Below are positions 49,356-57,501 of a DNA stretch of 64,000 nucleotides, one piece after another. Position numbers and translations under genes: made by a program. The first letter of the stretch is position 1. The number at the start of each line of letters is the position of its first letter. The stretch is from Anaerolineales bacterium HSG24 (lineage in GTDB: Bacteria; Chloroflexota; Anaerolineae; 4572-78; J111): contig JAUCGB010000008.1 of the NCBI GenBank assembly GCA_030377895.1, positions 1 to 64,000 of the forward strand, in the 5' to 3' direction. The notes below the pieces were generated by a model. The model did not search any database. It saw only the letters and a program-made list of their open reading frames with translations, and was not told where the DNA came from.

Positions 49356-50576
49356 TTATACTGTTTTGTTCCATACAACCGTTTGACCACGTTGTAATAA
49401 CTGACAGTCTTTAGGTCTTATTGATGCAGGCTCACCCTTCACTCGCCTAAAGGCCAATCTACCAGCAGTATAAATTGAGTTAATTTGTTTGACCCATTTG
49501 TCCTTAACTCTGACAATATCGCCCTTTCGGAAACCCTCTAGTTCTGTGTTGACCTGATAACGAACTCGTCCTTGCCCTTTGCGAGATAGGTCATAATATT
49601 GCCGTCTGGTTTGTCTCGGTCTAAATCGTATGGAGTAAAAATTGTCACGATGGTAAGGGACTGGTTGGTCAGCATCTAGTGTTGCGATGCACATCCCATC
49701 GACATCATGGGTTTTGGGCAAATCAAGGTGCTTTCGATAGGCCGATGTTTGATAACCAAAAACGGTTGTTACCTTGCCCAACGACTCGTACAAGTAGCTT
49801 TTCCCTTGCATTGTTCGTTGGGCTATTTTGTCTTGAAACCCGCTTACGCCACTAGTATTAAGCGTGATTTTGTTCTGATGTACCTTCTTGTGGCATTTAT
49901 CGCAAAGGGTTATCAGGTTTTTGATGGTGTCTTTCCCACCGTTTCGCCGGTAGACAATGTGGTGAGCCTCTAATTGGCAATCACCCTTCCCGCAATGTTG
50001 GCAACTGAACCCGTCACGTATCAATGTTGCTAGTCTCAGGTTCTCGTCAAGCCGGTTAGATTGCTGATATTCTCTTCCCGTCAGTTCTGGATTGTTCAAT
50101 CTGGCAATGTCAACCTGCACATCCTCAATGATTATCTGACTGATGGGCAAGGAGATTTTGTTTACCATCCGAATGACCTCATCAGCATTAGCCTTGACCG
50201 AGGGAGGTATACGCCCACTTCGCTTGCTTGATGAGCGATTTTTAAACCGCTTGGGTCTGTACCATTTTCGATTCCGCCTATTGCGACGATTCTCACGTCT
50301 ACCATCCATCTTCTTCTTAATGTCAGTTCTGTGGTTAATCTCCCCTGACATTATGATTTGACCATTACCTACACAACTGAATCCGGTTGTATGACTACCT
50401 TTATCAATTCCAATGGTCACATCTTGTACATTTTCTTCACAGTCCCACGTTAGTTGGATTGTGAACGGGTCTCGATTGATTACTGTGGCCTTCCCGTCTC
50501 TGAGTAGCTTTCTTGCCTTTGCTGGCTTGCATGGCATTAACGGGTTGCCATTTTTGTTGATTACATAAACTAACAT
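49356..50576 (-). CDS. iscB: IscB RNA-guided nuclease (IS200/IS605-associated)
   Basis: 406 residues with the whole IscB plan: PLMP domain (NGNPLMPCKPAKARKLLRDG, PLMP at 12-15), RuvC-I (TIGIDKGSHTTGFS, D58), arginine-rich bridge helix (about 92-112, RRENRRNRRNRKWYRPKR), RuvC-II (IIIEDVQ, E151), HNH domain with two CxxC zinc pairs (CQHC 192-195, CDKC 225-228), H205-H206, N220 and H229, then RuvC-III (THDVDG, H290-D291 and D293) and a C-terminal PI-like domain. All catalytic residues are intact. IscB proteins cut DNA guided by an omega-RNA encoded upstream; the leader region here is consistent. No tnpA is present, so the element is non-autonomous. AGGAGG lies 13 bases before the ATG. Confidence 0.93.
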   Translation of the reverse strand: MLVYVINKNGNPLMPCKPAKARKLLRDGKATVINRDPFTIQLTWDCEENVQDVTIGIDKGSHTTGFSCVGNGQIIMSGEINHRTDIKKKMDGRRENRRNRRNRKWYRPKRFKNRSSSKRSGRIPPSVKANADEVIRMVNKISLPISQIIIEDVQVDIARLNNPELTGREYQQSNRLDENLRLATLIRDGFSCQHCGKGDCQLEAHHIVYRRNGGKDTIKNLITLCDKCHKKVHQNKITLNTSGVSGFQDKIAQRTMQGKSYLYESLGKVTTVFGYQTSAYRKHLDLPKTHDVDGMCIATLDADQPVPYHRDNFYSIRFRPRQTRRQYYDLSRKGQGRVRYQVNTELEGFRKGDIVRVKDKWVKQINSIYTAGRLAFRRVKGEPASIRPKDCQLLQRGQTVVWNKTV

Positions 50577-50582
50577 AATGTC

Positions 50583-50830
50583 TTTATGACCTCCTGTTAG
50601 GAGAGTGATATACTCCTCGCGATTGTTAAATGGGCTTTTTATGCCTAGTACACTTTCACGTTTCCGCTACCCTTAATACTAGACCACAGAGCTACCGACT
50701 GGAATAACATCTGTAGGTGTGATGACCTATCTAACTGCTACTATCTTTGATAGTCCGCTGTCAATCCCGTGTCTATCGAATAAAACGCTATAGATTTAGG
50801 AACTGTAGCTATATTCTCCTGATGATAGGG
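50583..50830 (-). ncRNA. HEARO/omega-RNA candidate upstream of iscB
   Basis: The 250 bases before iscB have no gene but dense pairing when read on the minus strand. Visible helices: CTATC-aaa-GATAG (50741-50753), AGGT...ACCT around 50720-50733, CTAGTA ... TACTAG enclosing a CG-GAAA-CG tetraloop (about 50650-50690), GGC-ataaaa-GCC, and AGGAG ... CTCCT just before the iscB ribosome-binding site. Position, length and structure match HEARO RNA, the omega-RNA of IscB. The 5' end, which would hold the guide, is not fixed; it should lie near 50830-50870. Confidence 0.7.
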
Positions 50831-50874
50831 ACAACGGTTGCTCACTGTTTGGGGCAATTGGAACGGCATTGTTG

Positions 50875-51816
50875 TTAATAGTCATAAAGCAATGTCTCAG
50901 CCGTAAAGTTGACCACCGTCAGCCCTTTGGCAATCGTTATTGTCTCATCCGTTGAGAACAATTCCCCCGTCACTGGCAGGAAACTAGGCGCGCCATCGAG
51001 TGCGGGTAGGATTTCGGCGGTCAGGTAGCTCTGGGCGGTCAAATCCTCCGTAATGACCTGAACGGTTGCTGGGGGTAAGGGTTCAAAATCATCACCCACA
51101 TCATATTCAATCGGGTCACGCTGAATCGCAATATTTAGTCCGATAATTTGACCGTTTCCTAGCTCGATCTCGCCATTAGTCGCGCCTTTGGGTATGGATA
51201 CCGAATATCGATATAACCCCGGCGACAGGTCGAGTTGCAACCGTCCGGGAATGGTATCGGTTTGGGGCGGAACATTATAAACCTGTCCATTGAGATCGAG
51301 GGTTAATTCATCATTGCCCCAATAGTTCACCCATACCAAACTTGCCTGTCCCATTGTTGGAAGATTCGGTTGCCATGTATCAACAATTGGTAAAGGCTCT
51401 GTTGGTGTAGCAAATGGATCAGCCTCAAACAGATAAACATAATCTTTCGGTTTCTCAATTAAAATACCATTTTCCGTTTTCGGAGCCGTCTTCTCGATAC
51501 GCGCTCCCTTGATAAAACGGTTACTACCATCTAAGGTAAACTCTCCTCCATTGCCAATCGGCACACCGGGGATATGCACCGTGTAACGATATTCTCCGAG
51601 AGGCAAATCTAATGTTAAGATTCCGCCATCGGGCATGGCATCCGTGCCTTGAATGACGTACTCTTGGTCGTTCAAGGTGAGGTACATGGAATGACCGATA
51701 TAGTTAATGAAATAGAAATTGTCGCCACTCCCCGCGTAACCAGAGGGCGGGAGTATTATCATCAAAATTGAGATAATAACAATATAACGACTGAAAATTA
51801 AGGTTTTTTTGAACAT
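50875..51816 (-). CDS. Secreted protein with two homologous beta domains
   Basis: 313 residues. The start at 51816 has GGAGGAA 7 bases before it. A signal peptide (FSRYIVIISILMIILPPSGY then AGSG) is followed by two similar units, about 25-110 and 145-225: FINYIGHSMYLTLNDQEYVI ... LPLGEYRYTVHIPG and VWVNYWGNDELTLDLNGQVY ... LSPGLYRYSVSIPKG. Each looks like a small beta-sandwich with a PEGA-like ending. The last 80 residues are unlike them. No known family; probably an extracytoplasmic binding or structural protein. Confidence 0.75.
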   Translation of the reverse strand: MFKKTLIFSRYIVIISILMIILPPSGYAGSGDNFYFINYIGHSMYLTLNDQEYVIQGTDAMPDGGILTLDLPLGEYRYTVHIPGVPIGNGGEFTLDGSNRFIKGARIEKTAPKTENGILIEKPKDYVYLFEADPFATPTEPLPIVDTWQPNLPTMGQASLVWVNYWGNDELTLDLNGQVYNVPPQTDTIPGRLQLDLSPGLYRYSVSIPKGATNGEIELGNGQIIGLNIAIQRDPIEYDVGDDFEPLPPATVQVITEDLTAQSYLTAEILPALDGAPSFLPVTGELFSTDETITIAKGLTVVNFTAETLLYDY

Positions 51817-51880
51817 GATAAGTTCCTCCATTTTGGATTGTCTACGGTAAAATCACGCCTTCTGTAACTGAAACTAATGA

Positions 51881-51979
51881 TAGTGGTGCAGAAGTAGTGA
51901 TCCGGAGTGCAAGGCTTGCCTTGCATGCAAAGCAAGCTTTGCACTCCGGAATTTCCTTCACTACTTGTGCAGGACTACC
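51881..51979 (+). repeat. R2 element (99 bp)
   Basis: TAGTGGTGCAGAAGTAGTGA ... ACTTGTGCAGGACTACC with the core GGAGTGCAAGGCTTGC / GCAAGCTTTGCACTCC. Confidence 0.9.
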
Positions 51980-52000
51980 AAACTAATTTGCTGAAAAACA

Positions 52001-52867
52001 TTAAATGCCAAGTAACCAATTTGGGTCAACGGTAATCTGTTCAACCTGAACAATTTTTGTTTTTACCCCCAAACCTAACTCTTTCAATTTGTCTATCAAC
52101 TGGTCGCCATCTATCAAATCTATTGCTGGCGCGCCGTCTCTGGTTGCCTCGCGTATTGCATCTTTGGTGAAATTGCCAGTTGTGATGAGCAATCCCTTAT
52201 CCGCTCGCCCAACCATTGCTCCTCTAAAATCTCTCACTTGGCTGACATTTACAGAGCCTTTATACCGTTTGCATTGAAAAATGACATGAAAACTGAGTAA
52301 TCCACCTAAACGCATAATACCTTTGCCATCAATGCCACCGTCTCCGCTTTGTCCCGTAACTTCAACTTGAATGAAACCCGACTCACGCAGTAATCGTTGG
52401 ACAAGCCGTTCAAAGGCAGACGGGTGCATTTTTAGTAGAGTTGCTAATAGTTCATCACGCCAAGTGGCCTCTACATCTGGCTCATCCGTTACTTCGCTAA
52501 CGTTCACCTCTTTCGCTTGTTTCAACTTATCCTGAACATGCCGCCTGACCGTTTTTCCATTGACTTTATCAGTTTTTCTGACTTTTAGTGTTAATGCCCA
52601 TACCCCTCGGCTGGAGTTTTCAAGGATACCATACTTTTTGAGGTAAGTTCTTGCCCAAGCAAGTCTATACTCCACTTCAGTTTGTGAGCCTTTTTCGGAA
52701 TCGTGGAGAATTTCAAGTTGTTCATTCGGCAAGTTTGCGATTTCAGAGGCTTTATTATCAATTTCTTCAATTGTACCGGACCCGCCAAGCATTTTGAGTG
52801 CCTGAATAACTGGGGTCATAAGCATTTCAAATGTGGGAAGAGTTACGTTTGTCAATTTTAATCTCAC
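52001..52867 (-). CDS. Mrr-family restriction endonuclease
   Basis: 288 residues from a GTG start. N-terminal winged-helix domain (about 10-95: MLMTPVIQALKMLGGSGTIE ... YRLAWARTYLKKYGILENSS) as in Mrr_N, and a C-terminal PD-(D/E)xK nuclease (about 140-265) with DGGIDGKGIM, the catalytic FQCKRYKG (Q-x-K) and ITTGNFTKDAIREATRDGAP. Mrr enzymes usually cleave DNA carrying foreign methylation. It is the last gene of a four-gene defence operon, 95 bases after the methylase stop. Its role next to a methylase may be to attack DNA with other modification patterns, which is inference. Confidence 0.92.
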   Translation of the reverse strand: MRLKLTNVTLPTFEMLMTPVIQALKMLGGSGTIEEIDNKASEIANLPNEQLEILHDSEKGSQTEVEYRLAWARTYLKKYGILENSSRGVWALTLKVRKTDKVNGKTVRRHVQDKLKQAKEVNVSEVTDEPDVEATWRDELLATLLKMHPSAFERLVQRLLRESGFIQVEVTGQSGDGGIDGKGIMRLGGLLSFHVIFQCKRYKGSVNVSQVRDFRGAMVGRADKGLLITTGNFTKDAIREATRDGAPAIDLIDGDQLIDKLKELGLGVKTKIVQVEQITVDPNWLLGI

Positions 52868-52962
52868 GAGGGGATTTTACCACTTAATGACGAGTAATAT
52901 ACGATATTTATGTAAAATACGCAAGTTTTCAAGGTTGAAACGTTTAATCTTACGGAAATGGC

Positions 52963-54978
52963 CTACCTATCCATATTCCTTATAATTTCAACTTGCCTTG
53001 TAGACAATCTACAAATTTTCATGATTAGCTTATCAAGCTCGGTTTCTACATGATGACCATTAAGAGCTTGATTAACAAGTTGAATTATAGCATGTTGGGC
53101 CGAATTAGACATCAAAGGTAACGGCAACATCTCTAAATCGCCACGTAAGACCTTGTGAGTGTTAAATTTTTTCCGAAAAACAAACTGGTACAGCCTCGAA
53201 TTGAGCAACCCCAGTATCAGTTTAAGGGGGTAGTTCTCGATTTGGGGGATGAGAATATTTGCGCTATTCAAGGTCAACGATTGCTGATTATCATAAGCAA
53301 AAACAAGCCGATTGGAGATAAAGCGGTAAATCAATTTCTCTTTGGCTCGATATTTGGCTTCGGGTGCGACCTGTTGAAACCGTTCTGGCCTGTATCTAAT
53401 GAAGGTACTCGGCTGTTTTAAGCGATAGGCATCCACATCCCGGCCCCGATAAATCGGCTCTAGGCCATCGTGCCATGTATCATCCAGATATTTCTGATTG
53501 TCGCCGGTCACAATCCCCAAAGCCCAATTAGACGTGCCTTGCAGAGTGACATGGGGTAAAGCGTACAACTGCTCAATGATTTGGTTTTCTTCGTCGGTTA
53601 GATAAACATCAAAAATACAATAAGGATTGCTAACAAATCGTGCCTGCGGAACATGGTACGTGCGCCCCTCAGTGGTTTTGATTTCAACTCGCCAATCATC
53701 AGTCACACATTTTAACAAATCCAGTCGAATGACCGGTGTGAACACCCCCTTGAATTTTCGGCCAAAACAGGTAATTTTTTCGATAGTAGCCAGATGCAGA
53801 ATATGGCTTCGAATATCGACATGAGCGCGGATATTTAGGATTGATTCCGGCAAAACAAAGGAGATATACCCTCCTTCGCTGACTAGTTCCAAACTTTTGG
53901 CTAAGAAGTATGAAAACGACTCACCCGAATCGAGCATGGGATACAAACGCTTAAACCGCTTAATCTCATCCTTTTGATAGGACGCGCCCCACGGCGGATT
54001 GGTGGCAATCAGGTCAAAGCGGTGTTGAATTTGATGGGGCTTGTCCGGTGACGAGGCATGATAATCTACATCTCGCAAACTGTCGGCCTGATAAATGTTG
54101 GGGCTAAATTCATCATCTCGATAAAACAACAGTAAATTTAAGCGAGCAATTCTGACTGCAAGCGGGTCGAGGTCGAAGCCATATAAGGCTGATGGATCAT
54201 GATAACCGACTTGGGCGGCACAAAGTAGGAACTGTCCGGTTCCACAACATGGGTCAAGAAAAAGGCCATGCTTGTTTTGATGATCATTCAATATCCCTTC
54301 AATTAACGTTTTAGGAGTGTAATACGACCCTTTTCGCGCCTTATTTCCGACCGACATTAAGGATTGATAGATAATGCCAATTGTGTCAGCATGGGAAACA
54401 TCGGTCAACAGGTCAAACAGTCCCCAATAGACATGGTTATCTCGTCGTCCAGATTGATTATCGTTCGTAGTACCTAACTCGACACGCCATGCCTCAATCT
54501 CAGCCTTGACACAATCTCGTCGCCAATCCGAAAATATACGATAATCAAATGGGCTTGGTTTTAATTCGGCAAAGCAAGCTTTGCACTCCTGTACCGAACT
54601 ACTCAACTGCACTTCACCACTCAGGACAAGTTGTTTGAGGCTCAAGACAAATATCGCTACCGCCAAATCAAGAGACTTGTCCGAGAAATAGGCCCGTATT
54701 CGTTCAATCTCATCAACAAAGGAGTTATCAATTAGGTACTCATCAGGAATAAAACTATTATTAGCCTTCTTCTTATTAGCTCGTTTTCTGAGCCGGTCTA
54801 TCTCCCCACGCTCTATCCGATTCTGTAATTCGATGACTGCATCATGATAAAATTTGGCTTTACTGTTCGTAGCCACGGACAGATAACCATGTTTAACCCA
54901 GTTCCGCACCGTCGCATCCGACACGTCGAGCAAGGCTGCGGTTTGTTGGAGCGAGATGAGATGTCCGTTACTGTCCAC
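52963..54978 (-). CDS. N6-adenine DNA methyltransferase with MerR-like HTH and TaqI-C-type region
   Basis: 671 residues. N-terminal helix-turn-helix (SLQQTAALLDVSDATVRNWV, residues 8-28) of excisionase/MerR type; a helical linker; then the N6 methylase: KGSYYTPKTLIEGIL near 220, SAM motif I FLDPCCGTGQFLLCAAQ near 240, motif IV LIATNPPWGASYQKDEI near 328; and a C-terminal target-recognition region like TaqI_C (YRGRDVDAYRLKQPSTFIRY ... GLLNSRLYQFVFRKKFNTHK). No nuclease motif in the chain, so modification only or a type IIG relative without nuclease. Overlaps the HNH gene upstream by 11 bases. Bases 54571-54592 are an R2-like piece, translated as part of SSVQECKACFAE. Confidence 0.9.
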   Translation of the reverse strand: MDSNGHLISLQQTAALLDVSDATVRNWVKHGYLSVATNSKAKFYHDAVIELQNRIERGEIDRLRKRANKKKANNSFIPDEYLIDNSFVDEIERIRAYFSDKSLDLAVAIFVLSLKQLVLSGEVQLSSSVQECKACFAELKPSPFDYRIFSDWRRDCVKAEIEAWRVELGTTNDNQSGRRDNHVYWGLFDLLTDVSHADTIGIIYQSLMSVGNKARKGSYYTPKTLIEGILNDHQNKHGLFLDPCCGTGQFLLCAAQVGYHDPSALYGFDLDPLAVRIARLNLLLFYRDDEFSPNIYQADSLRDVDYHASSPDKPHQIQHRFDLIATNPPWGASYQKDEIKRFKRLYPMLDSGESFSYFLAKSLELVSEGGYISFVLPESILNIRAHVDIRSHILHLATIEKITCFGRKFKGVFTPVIRLDLLKCVTDDWRVEIKTTEGRTYHVPQARFVSNPYCIFDVYLTDEENQIIEQLYALPHVTLQGTSNWALGIVTGDNQKYLDDTWHDGLEPIYRGRDVDAYRLKQPSTFIRYRPERFQQVAPEAKYRAKEKLIYRFISNRLVFAYDNQQSLTLNSANILIPQIENYPLKLILGLLNSRLYQFVFRKKFNTHKVLRGDLEMLPLPLMSNSAQHAIIQLVNQALNGHHVETELDKLIMKICRLSTRQVEIIRNMDR
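54571..54592 (+). repeat. R2 core fragment inside the methylase gene
   Basis: GGCAAAGCAAGCTTTGCACT plus CC matches the R2 core over 22 bases and keeps the methylase frame open. Confidence 0.6.
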
Positions 54979-55564
54979 GCAACAACCCTTGGCGTTCTAA
55001 TTCATGGGCGATAAACGGTGCTCGTTTCCTTACATAAGAAAAAGACATCTCACCGATACGATATTCATAAACCCAAGCCTCTCGTTCAGCGACCAGATCA
55101 TCATCCTCGTTGAGTTTTAGGCAGGCTATCGTGTCAGCAACAGCTTGTTTTTGCTCAGGTAATAGGTCGGGATTTGGCTTGATGTATAGGGAAGTAAAAT
55201 CAAGAATAAACCAGTTTGGGGCCAGAGTAAACGGGTCTAAAATCGAGCGAGTACCTTTACGGCTGTTGAAGCGTGTTGCCACATATCGAAAATTAGACCA
55301 CTCATAAGCCAACTGAGGAGCTTGTACCTTGGGGACAAAATGGTCTACCGAATGATTGCCCGTACTGTGCGGTATCCAATGGGCAGAATAGGCACAAATA
55401 CCTTTGTAGCCTCGCCTCATCTCAGGCAATACCCGTCGCCAATAATCTTTTCCTTTCCATTGATTGGATGTTGGGGCAGGGGTTTCGGTCAAAAATCGGT
55501 TTCCCGGTGTTCTGACTCGTTTGTTAAATTCTTCGGGTTCTGGTTGAGGTTGCACCGAGATCAT
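54968..55564 (-). CDS. HNH endonuclease, PtuB-like (Septu-type)
   Basis: 198 residues. The HNH core is about 55-105: GICAYSAHWIPHSTGNHSVD with HF after it (D74, H75), WSNFRYVATRFN (N91, N100) and SRKGTRSILDPF, the pattern of PtuB and retron/TIGR02646-type HNH proteins. The ATG at 55564 overlaps the ATPase stop by 4 bases (ATGA), so the two are translationally coupled as in Septu. The longer frame upstream is inside the ATPase gene. It should nick or cut nucleic acid on infection when licensed by the ATPase. Only one of the CxxC-type Cys seen in many relatives is obvious. Confidence 0.82.
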   Translation of the reverse strand: MISVQPQPEPEEFNKRVRTPGNRFLTETPAPTSNQWKGKDYWRRVLPEMRRGYKGICAYSAHWIPHSTGNHSVDHFVPKVQAPQLAYEWSNFRYVATRFNSRKGTRSILDPFTLAPNWFILDFTSLYIKPNPDLLPEQKQAVADTIACLKLNEDDDLVAEREAWVYEYRIGEMSFSYVRKRAPFIAHELERQGLLRGQ

Positions 55565-56889
55565 AATTCGACTCCATGTTGTTCCGCAAAATAGGTCCAG
55601 CGAGGCCAAAACCGATCGCCATGCGTGGGTAGGTATTTCATGAGACGTTCAGAAAGTTCCCGCACCTCTTCGGTGGTCACATCGTCACGGGCTTGAAGTT
55701 TTTTGGCATCTTCAATTGCCTGCTCCGCTTCTTCCGAACGAGGCTGATCAAGCTCAAACAATTCAGACCGAAGCCAAGAATCGGCGGTACCACGAATTGA
55801 AAACTCGATTTCATGTAACTCAACTCTGCTTCCAAAAAGATCATGTTTGACCAAATCTAAATGAAACACCTTATCTTTCTGATAATCAAATAGTGGTTCG
55901 ATGGAAGCCATGACCAACGGTGAATGAGTCGCCACGAGAAGTTGAAGGCTCAGTTCTGAGGCCAAATCTTTCGACACCTCCAACAAAGTCGGCACAATGC
56001 GACGTTGCCATTTCGGGTGCAGATGCGCCTCAATCTCATCGACCAAAATCACCGTGCGTTTTTGGGGGGCTTTACGAATCTGTTTAGACTGCTCTTGATG
56101 CTCTGTCCAAGCCCAGACAATTAAATAGGCCAAAGCCACAATTCGCCGCACCCCCGCCGAGGCATAGACAAGCGGAATGTCGCCATAAGAATGTTTAATC
56201 GTGGGCATCCAACGACTATCACCGGGTACACGAGTCGGCTTGCCCGGCTCTAAGTGACCCAAATCACCATGCTCTAAACCGGGTGGAGAAAGGCGTTTGA
56301 GGACTCGCTTGAGTGTCTCAAAGGTCTCTTTTTCCGGGCTGTTTTGCCAGAAAATCCAGTCATTAATCAATCCATTCGAAATATAGGTTGTTTTGCCGTC
56401 AACCTGATTTTGAATCCCCTGCCAAAGCTCTTCTCTGGAGAAGGTCAAGGATTTAGTCTTACGATTTATCCCATTATCTCTGGCGGAATCCCAAACCGCA
56501 AACGCACCATCGACGCGGGCATAGATCAATAAACTCGGTATGTTTGGGCGTTCGTTTGGCAAAACCCATTGTTGGCGATCCCAATCATAGCTCGCCTGAC
56601 CCTGCTTGATTTGGCCCGCCGCGTCAAGAATCTCAAAGCCGATGCTTGGCTCATCCCGTTTGGCATCCTCTCTCGGATATGCTTGAAATCCGGGCCATTC
56701 TCCGCTTAAAGCCCAATAGACACACTCCAATAAAAAACTCTTGCCCAGTCCATTATCGCCGGTGAAGAGATTGATTCGGGCGGCCAGATTCAGGTGTAGG
56801 TTTCGAGTTGGGCCTACTCCGGTTATGGTTAGGGCGGATAGGATAGTAGTTTTGCAAGGGGAAACAGTTAGATTAAAATTTTCAGTCAT
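55561..56889 (-). CDS. AAA/ABC-type ATPase, PtuA-like (Septu-type)
   Basis: 442 residues. Walker A GDNGLGKS at 44-51 after ITGVGPTRNLHLNLAARINL; ABC-signature-like region PLVYASAGVRRIVALAYLIV near 250; Walker B VILVDEIEAHLHPKWQRRIV near 280; the H-switch ATHSPLVMAS near 320; and a C-terminal helical tail. The layout is the AAA_15/AAA_23 group of defence ATPases, without a TOPRIM domain. It heads the operon ATPase-HNH-methylase-Mrr. No ribosome-binding site is obvious. PtuA with PtuB normally forms a complex that kills phage; assignment rests on gene pairing and motifs. Confidence 0.85.
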   Translation of the reverse strand: MTENFNLTVSPCKTTILSALTITGVGPTRNLHLNLAARINLFTGDNGLGKSFLLECVYWALSGEWPGFQAYPREDAKRDEPSIGFEILDAAGQIKQGQASYDWDRQQWVLPNERPNIPSLLIYARVDGAFAVWDSARDNGINRKTKSLTFSREELWQGIQNQVDGKTTYISNGLINDWIFWQNSPEKETFETLKRVLKRLSPPGLEHGDLGHLEPGKPTRVPGDSRWMPTIKHSYGDIPLVYASAGVRRIVALAYLIVWAWTEHQEQSKQIRKAPQKRTVILVDEIEAHLHPKWQRRIVPTLLEVSKDLASELSLQLLVATHSPLVMASIEPLFDYQKDKVFHLDLVKHDLFGSRVELHEIEFSIRGTADSWLRSELFELDQPRSEEAEQAIEDAKKLQARDDVTTEEVRELSERLMKYLPTHGDRFWPRWTYFAEQHGVEL

Positions 56890-56969
56890 TAGAAAAATCC
56901 AACTTTACGATGAAATGTAATTCAAGAAAAAAGGTAGCCGCAATCATAATGTCTTTGAGTATCCTGCAA

Positions 56970-57066
56970 TAGATGTTCAGATAAATATTTTCAGCCGTTA
57001 CCTTCCCGCAAGTTTAGAACTTGCGGGAAGGTTGGTCTTGAATTGAAAACCATTATCTGAAAGACT
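56970..57066 (-). repeat. R3 element (97 bp)
   Basis: Inverted copy of the 27899 and 44101 elements: TAGATGTTCAGATAAATATT ... AACCATTATCTGAAAGACT with the CCCGCAAGTT hairpin. It lies at the 3' end of the truncated frame 57089-57298. Confidence 0.9.
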
Positions 57067-57088
57067 GAATATACCTTGTTGTTGGGAA

Positions 57089-57298
57089 CTATATTTCTCT
57101 TTTGTCGAATTCACGATCAATGGAGTGTCTTTTTGGGAATATTTCACTTATAAAATCACACAATATCCGCTCTCTGTGATTACCTGTTAATCCACTATGG
57201 TCACTTAATGCTTGTTCCGAAAGAGCAAGAAGTTCCTTCGCCTTAGATTGAAAATATTGACGTATTTTCTGTTGAATGTTCATTTGTTTTTCACTCAC
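57089..57298 (-). pseudogene. Truncated N-terminus of a DUF6602-like protein
   Basis: 69 codons (an ATG lies at 57283). The sequence LSDHSGLTGNHRERILCDFI then SEIFPKRHSIDREF resembles the N-terminus of DUF6602 proteins, which continue into a PD-(D/E)xK-like nuclease fold and are common in defence regions. Everything after this start is missing: the frame stops 23 bases before an R3 element, and no continuation is found beyond it. It is next to the ATPase-HNH operon, so it may be a decayed defence gene. A short intact gene cannot be excluded. Confidence 0.4.
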
Positions 57299-57373
57299 GA
57301 TGACTTATTCACACTGGCTTCAGCTAACTATACCATAAACGATTCAAACTCACCAAAATCACCCCGTCTCCCT

Positions 57374-57402
57374 TTGCTTAGCCTGAACAAGTTGACTATA
57401 AT
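57374..57402 (+). promoter_or_regulatory. Probable promoter of the aldehyde dehydrogenase gene
   Basis: TTGCTT at 57374-57379, a 17-base spacer and a perfect TATAAT at 57397-57402, 100 bases before the ATG. Confidence 0.5.
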
Positions 57403-57501
57403 GGTCAGCATCAACGTACCTCTCATAAAAACAATACTCTATATTTAAACAATCTAAACAATCTGTCAAAATTAACCAATATGCAAGGAGGCATATTATC
57501 T

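Noticed and set aside
50577-50874. A tRNA or riboswitch upstream of iscB
   Set aside because: No cloverleaf or known riboswitch core is seen; the structure and position fit HEARO/omega-RNA better.
55565-55609. Earlier start of the HNH protein within the ATPase gene
   Set aside because: The ATGA overlap at 55561-55564 is the normal coupling arrangement and the extra residues match nothing.
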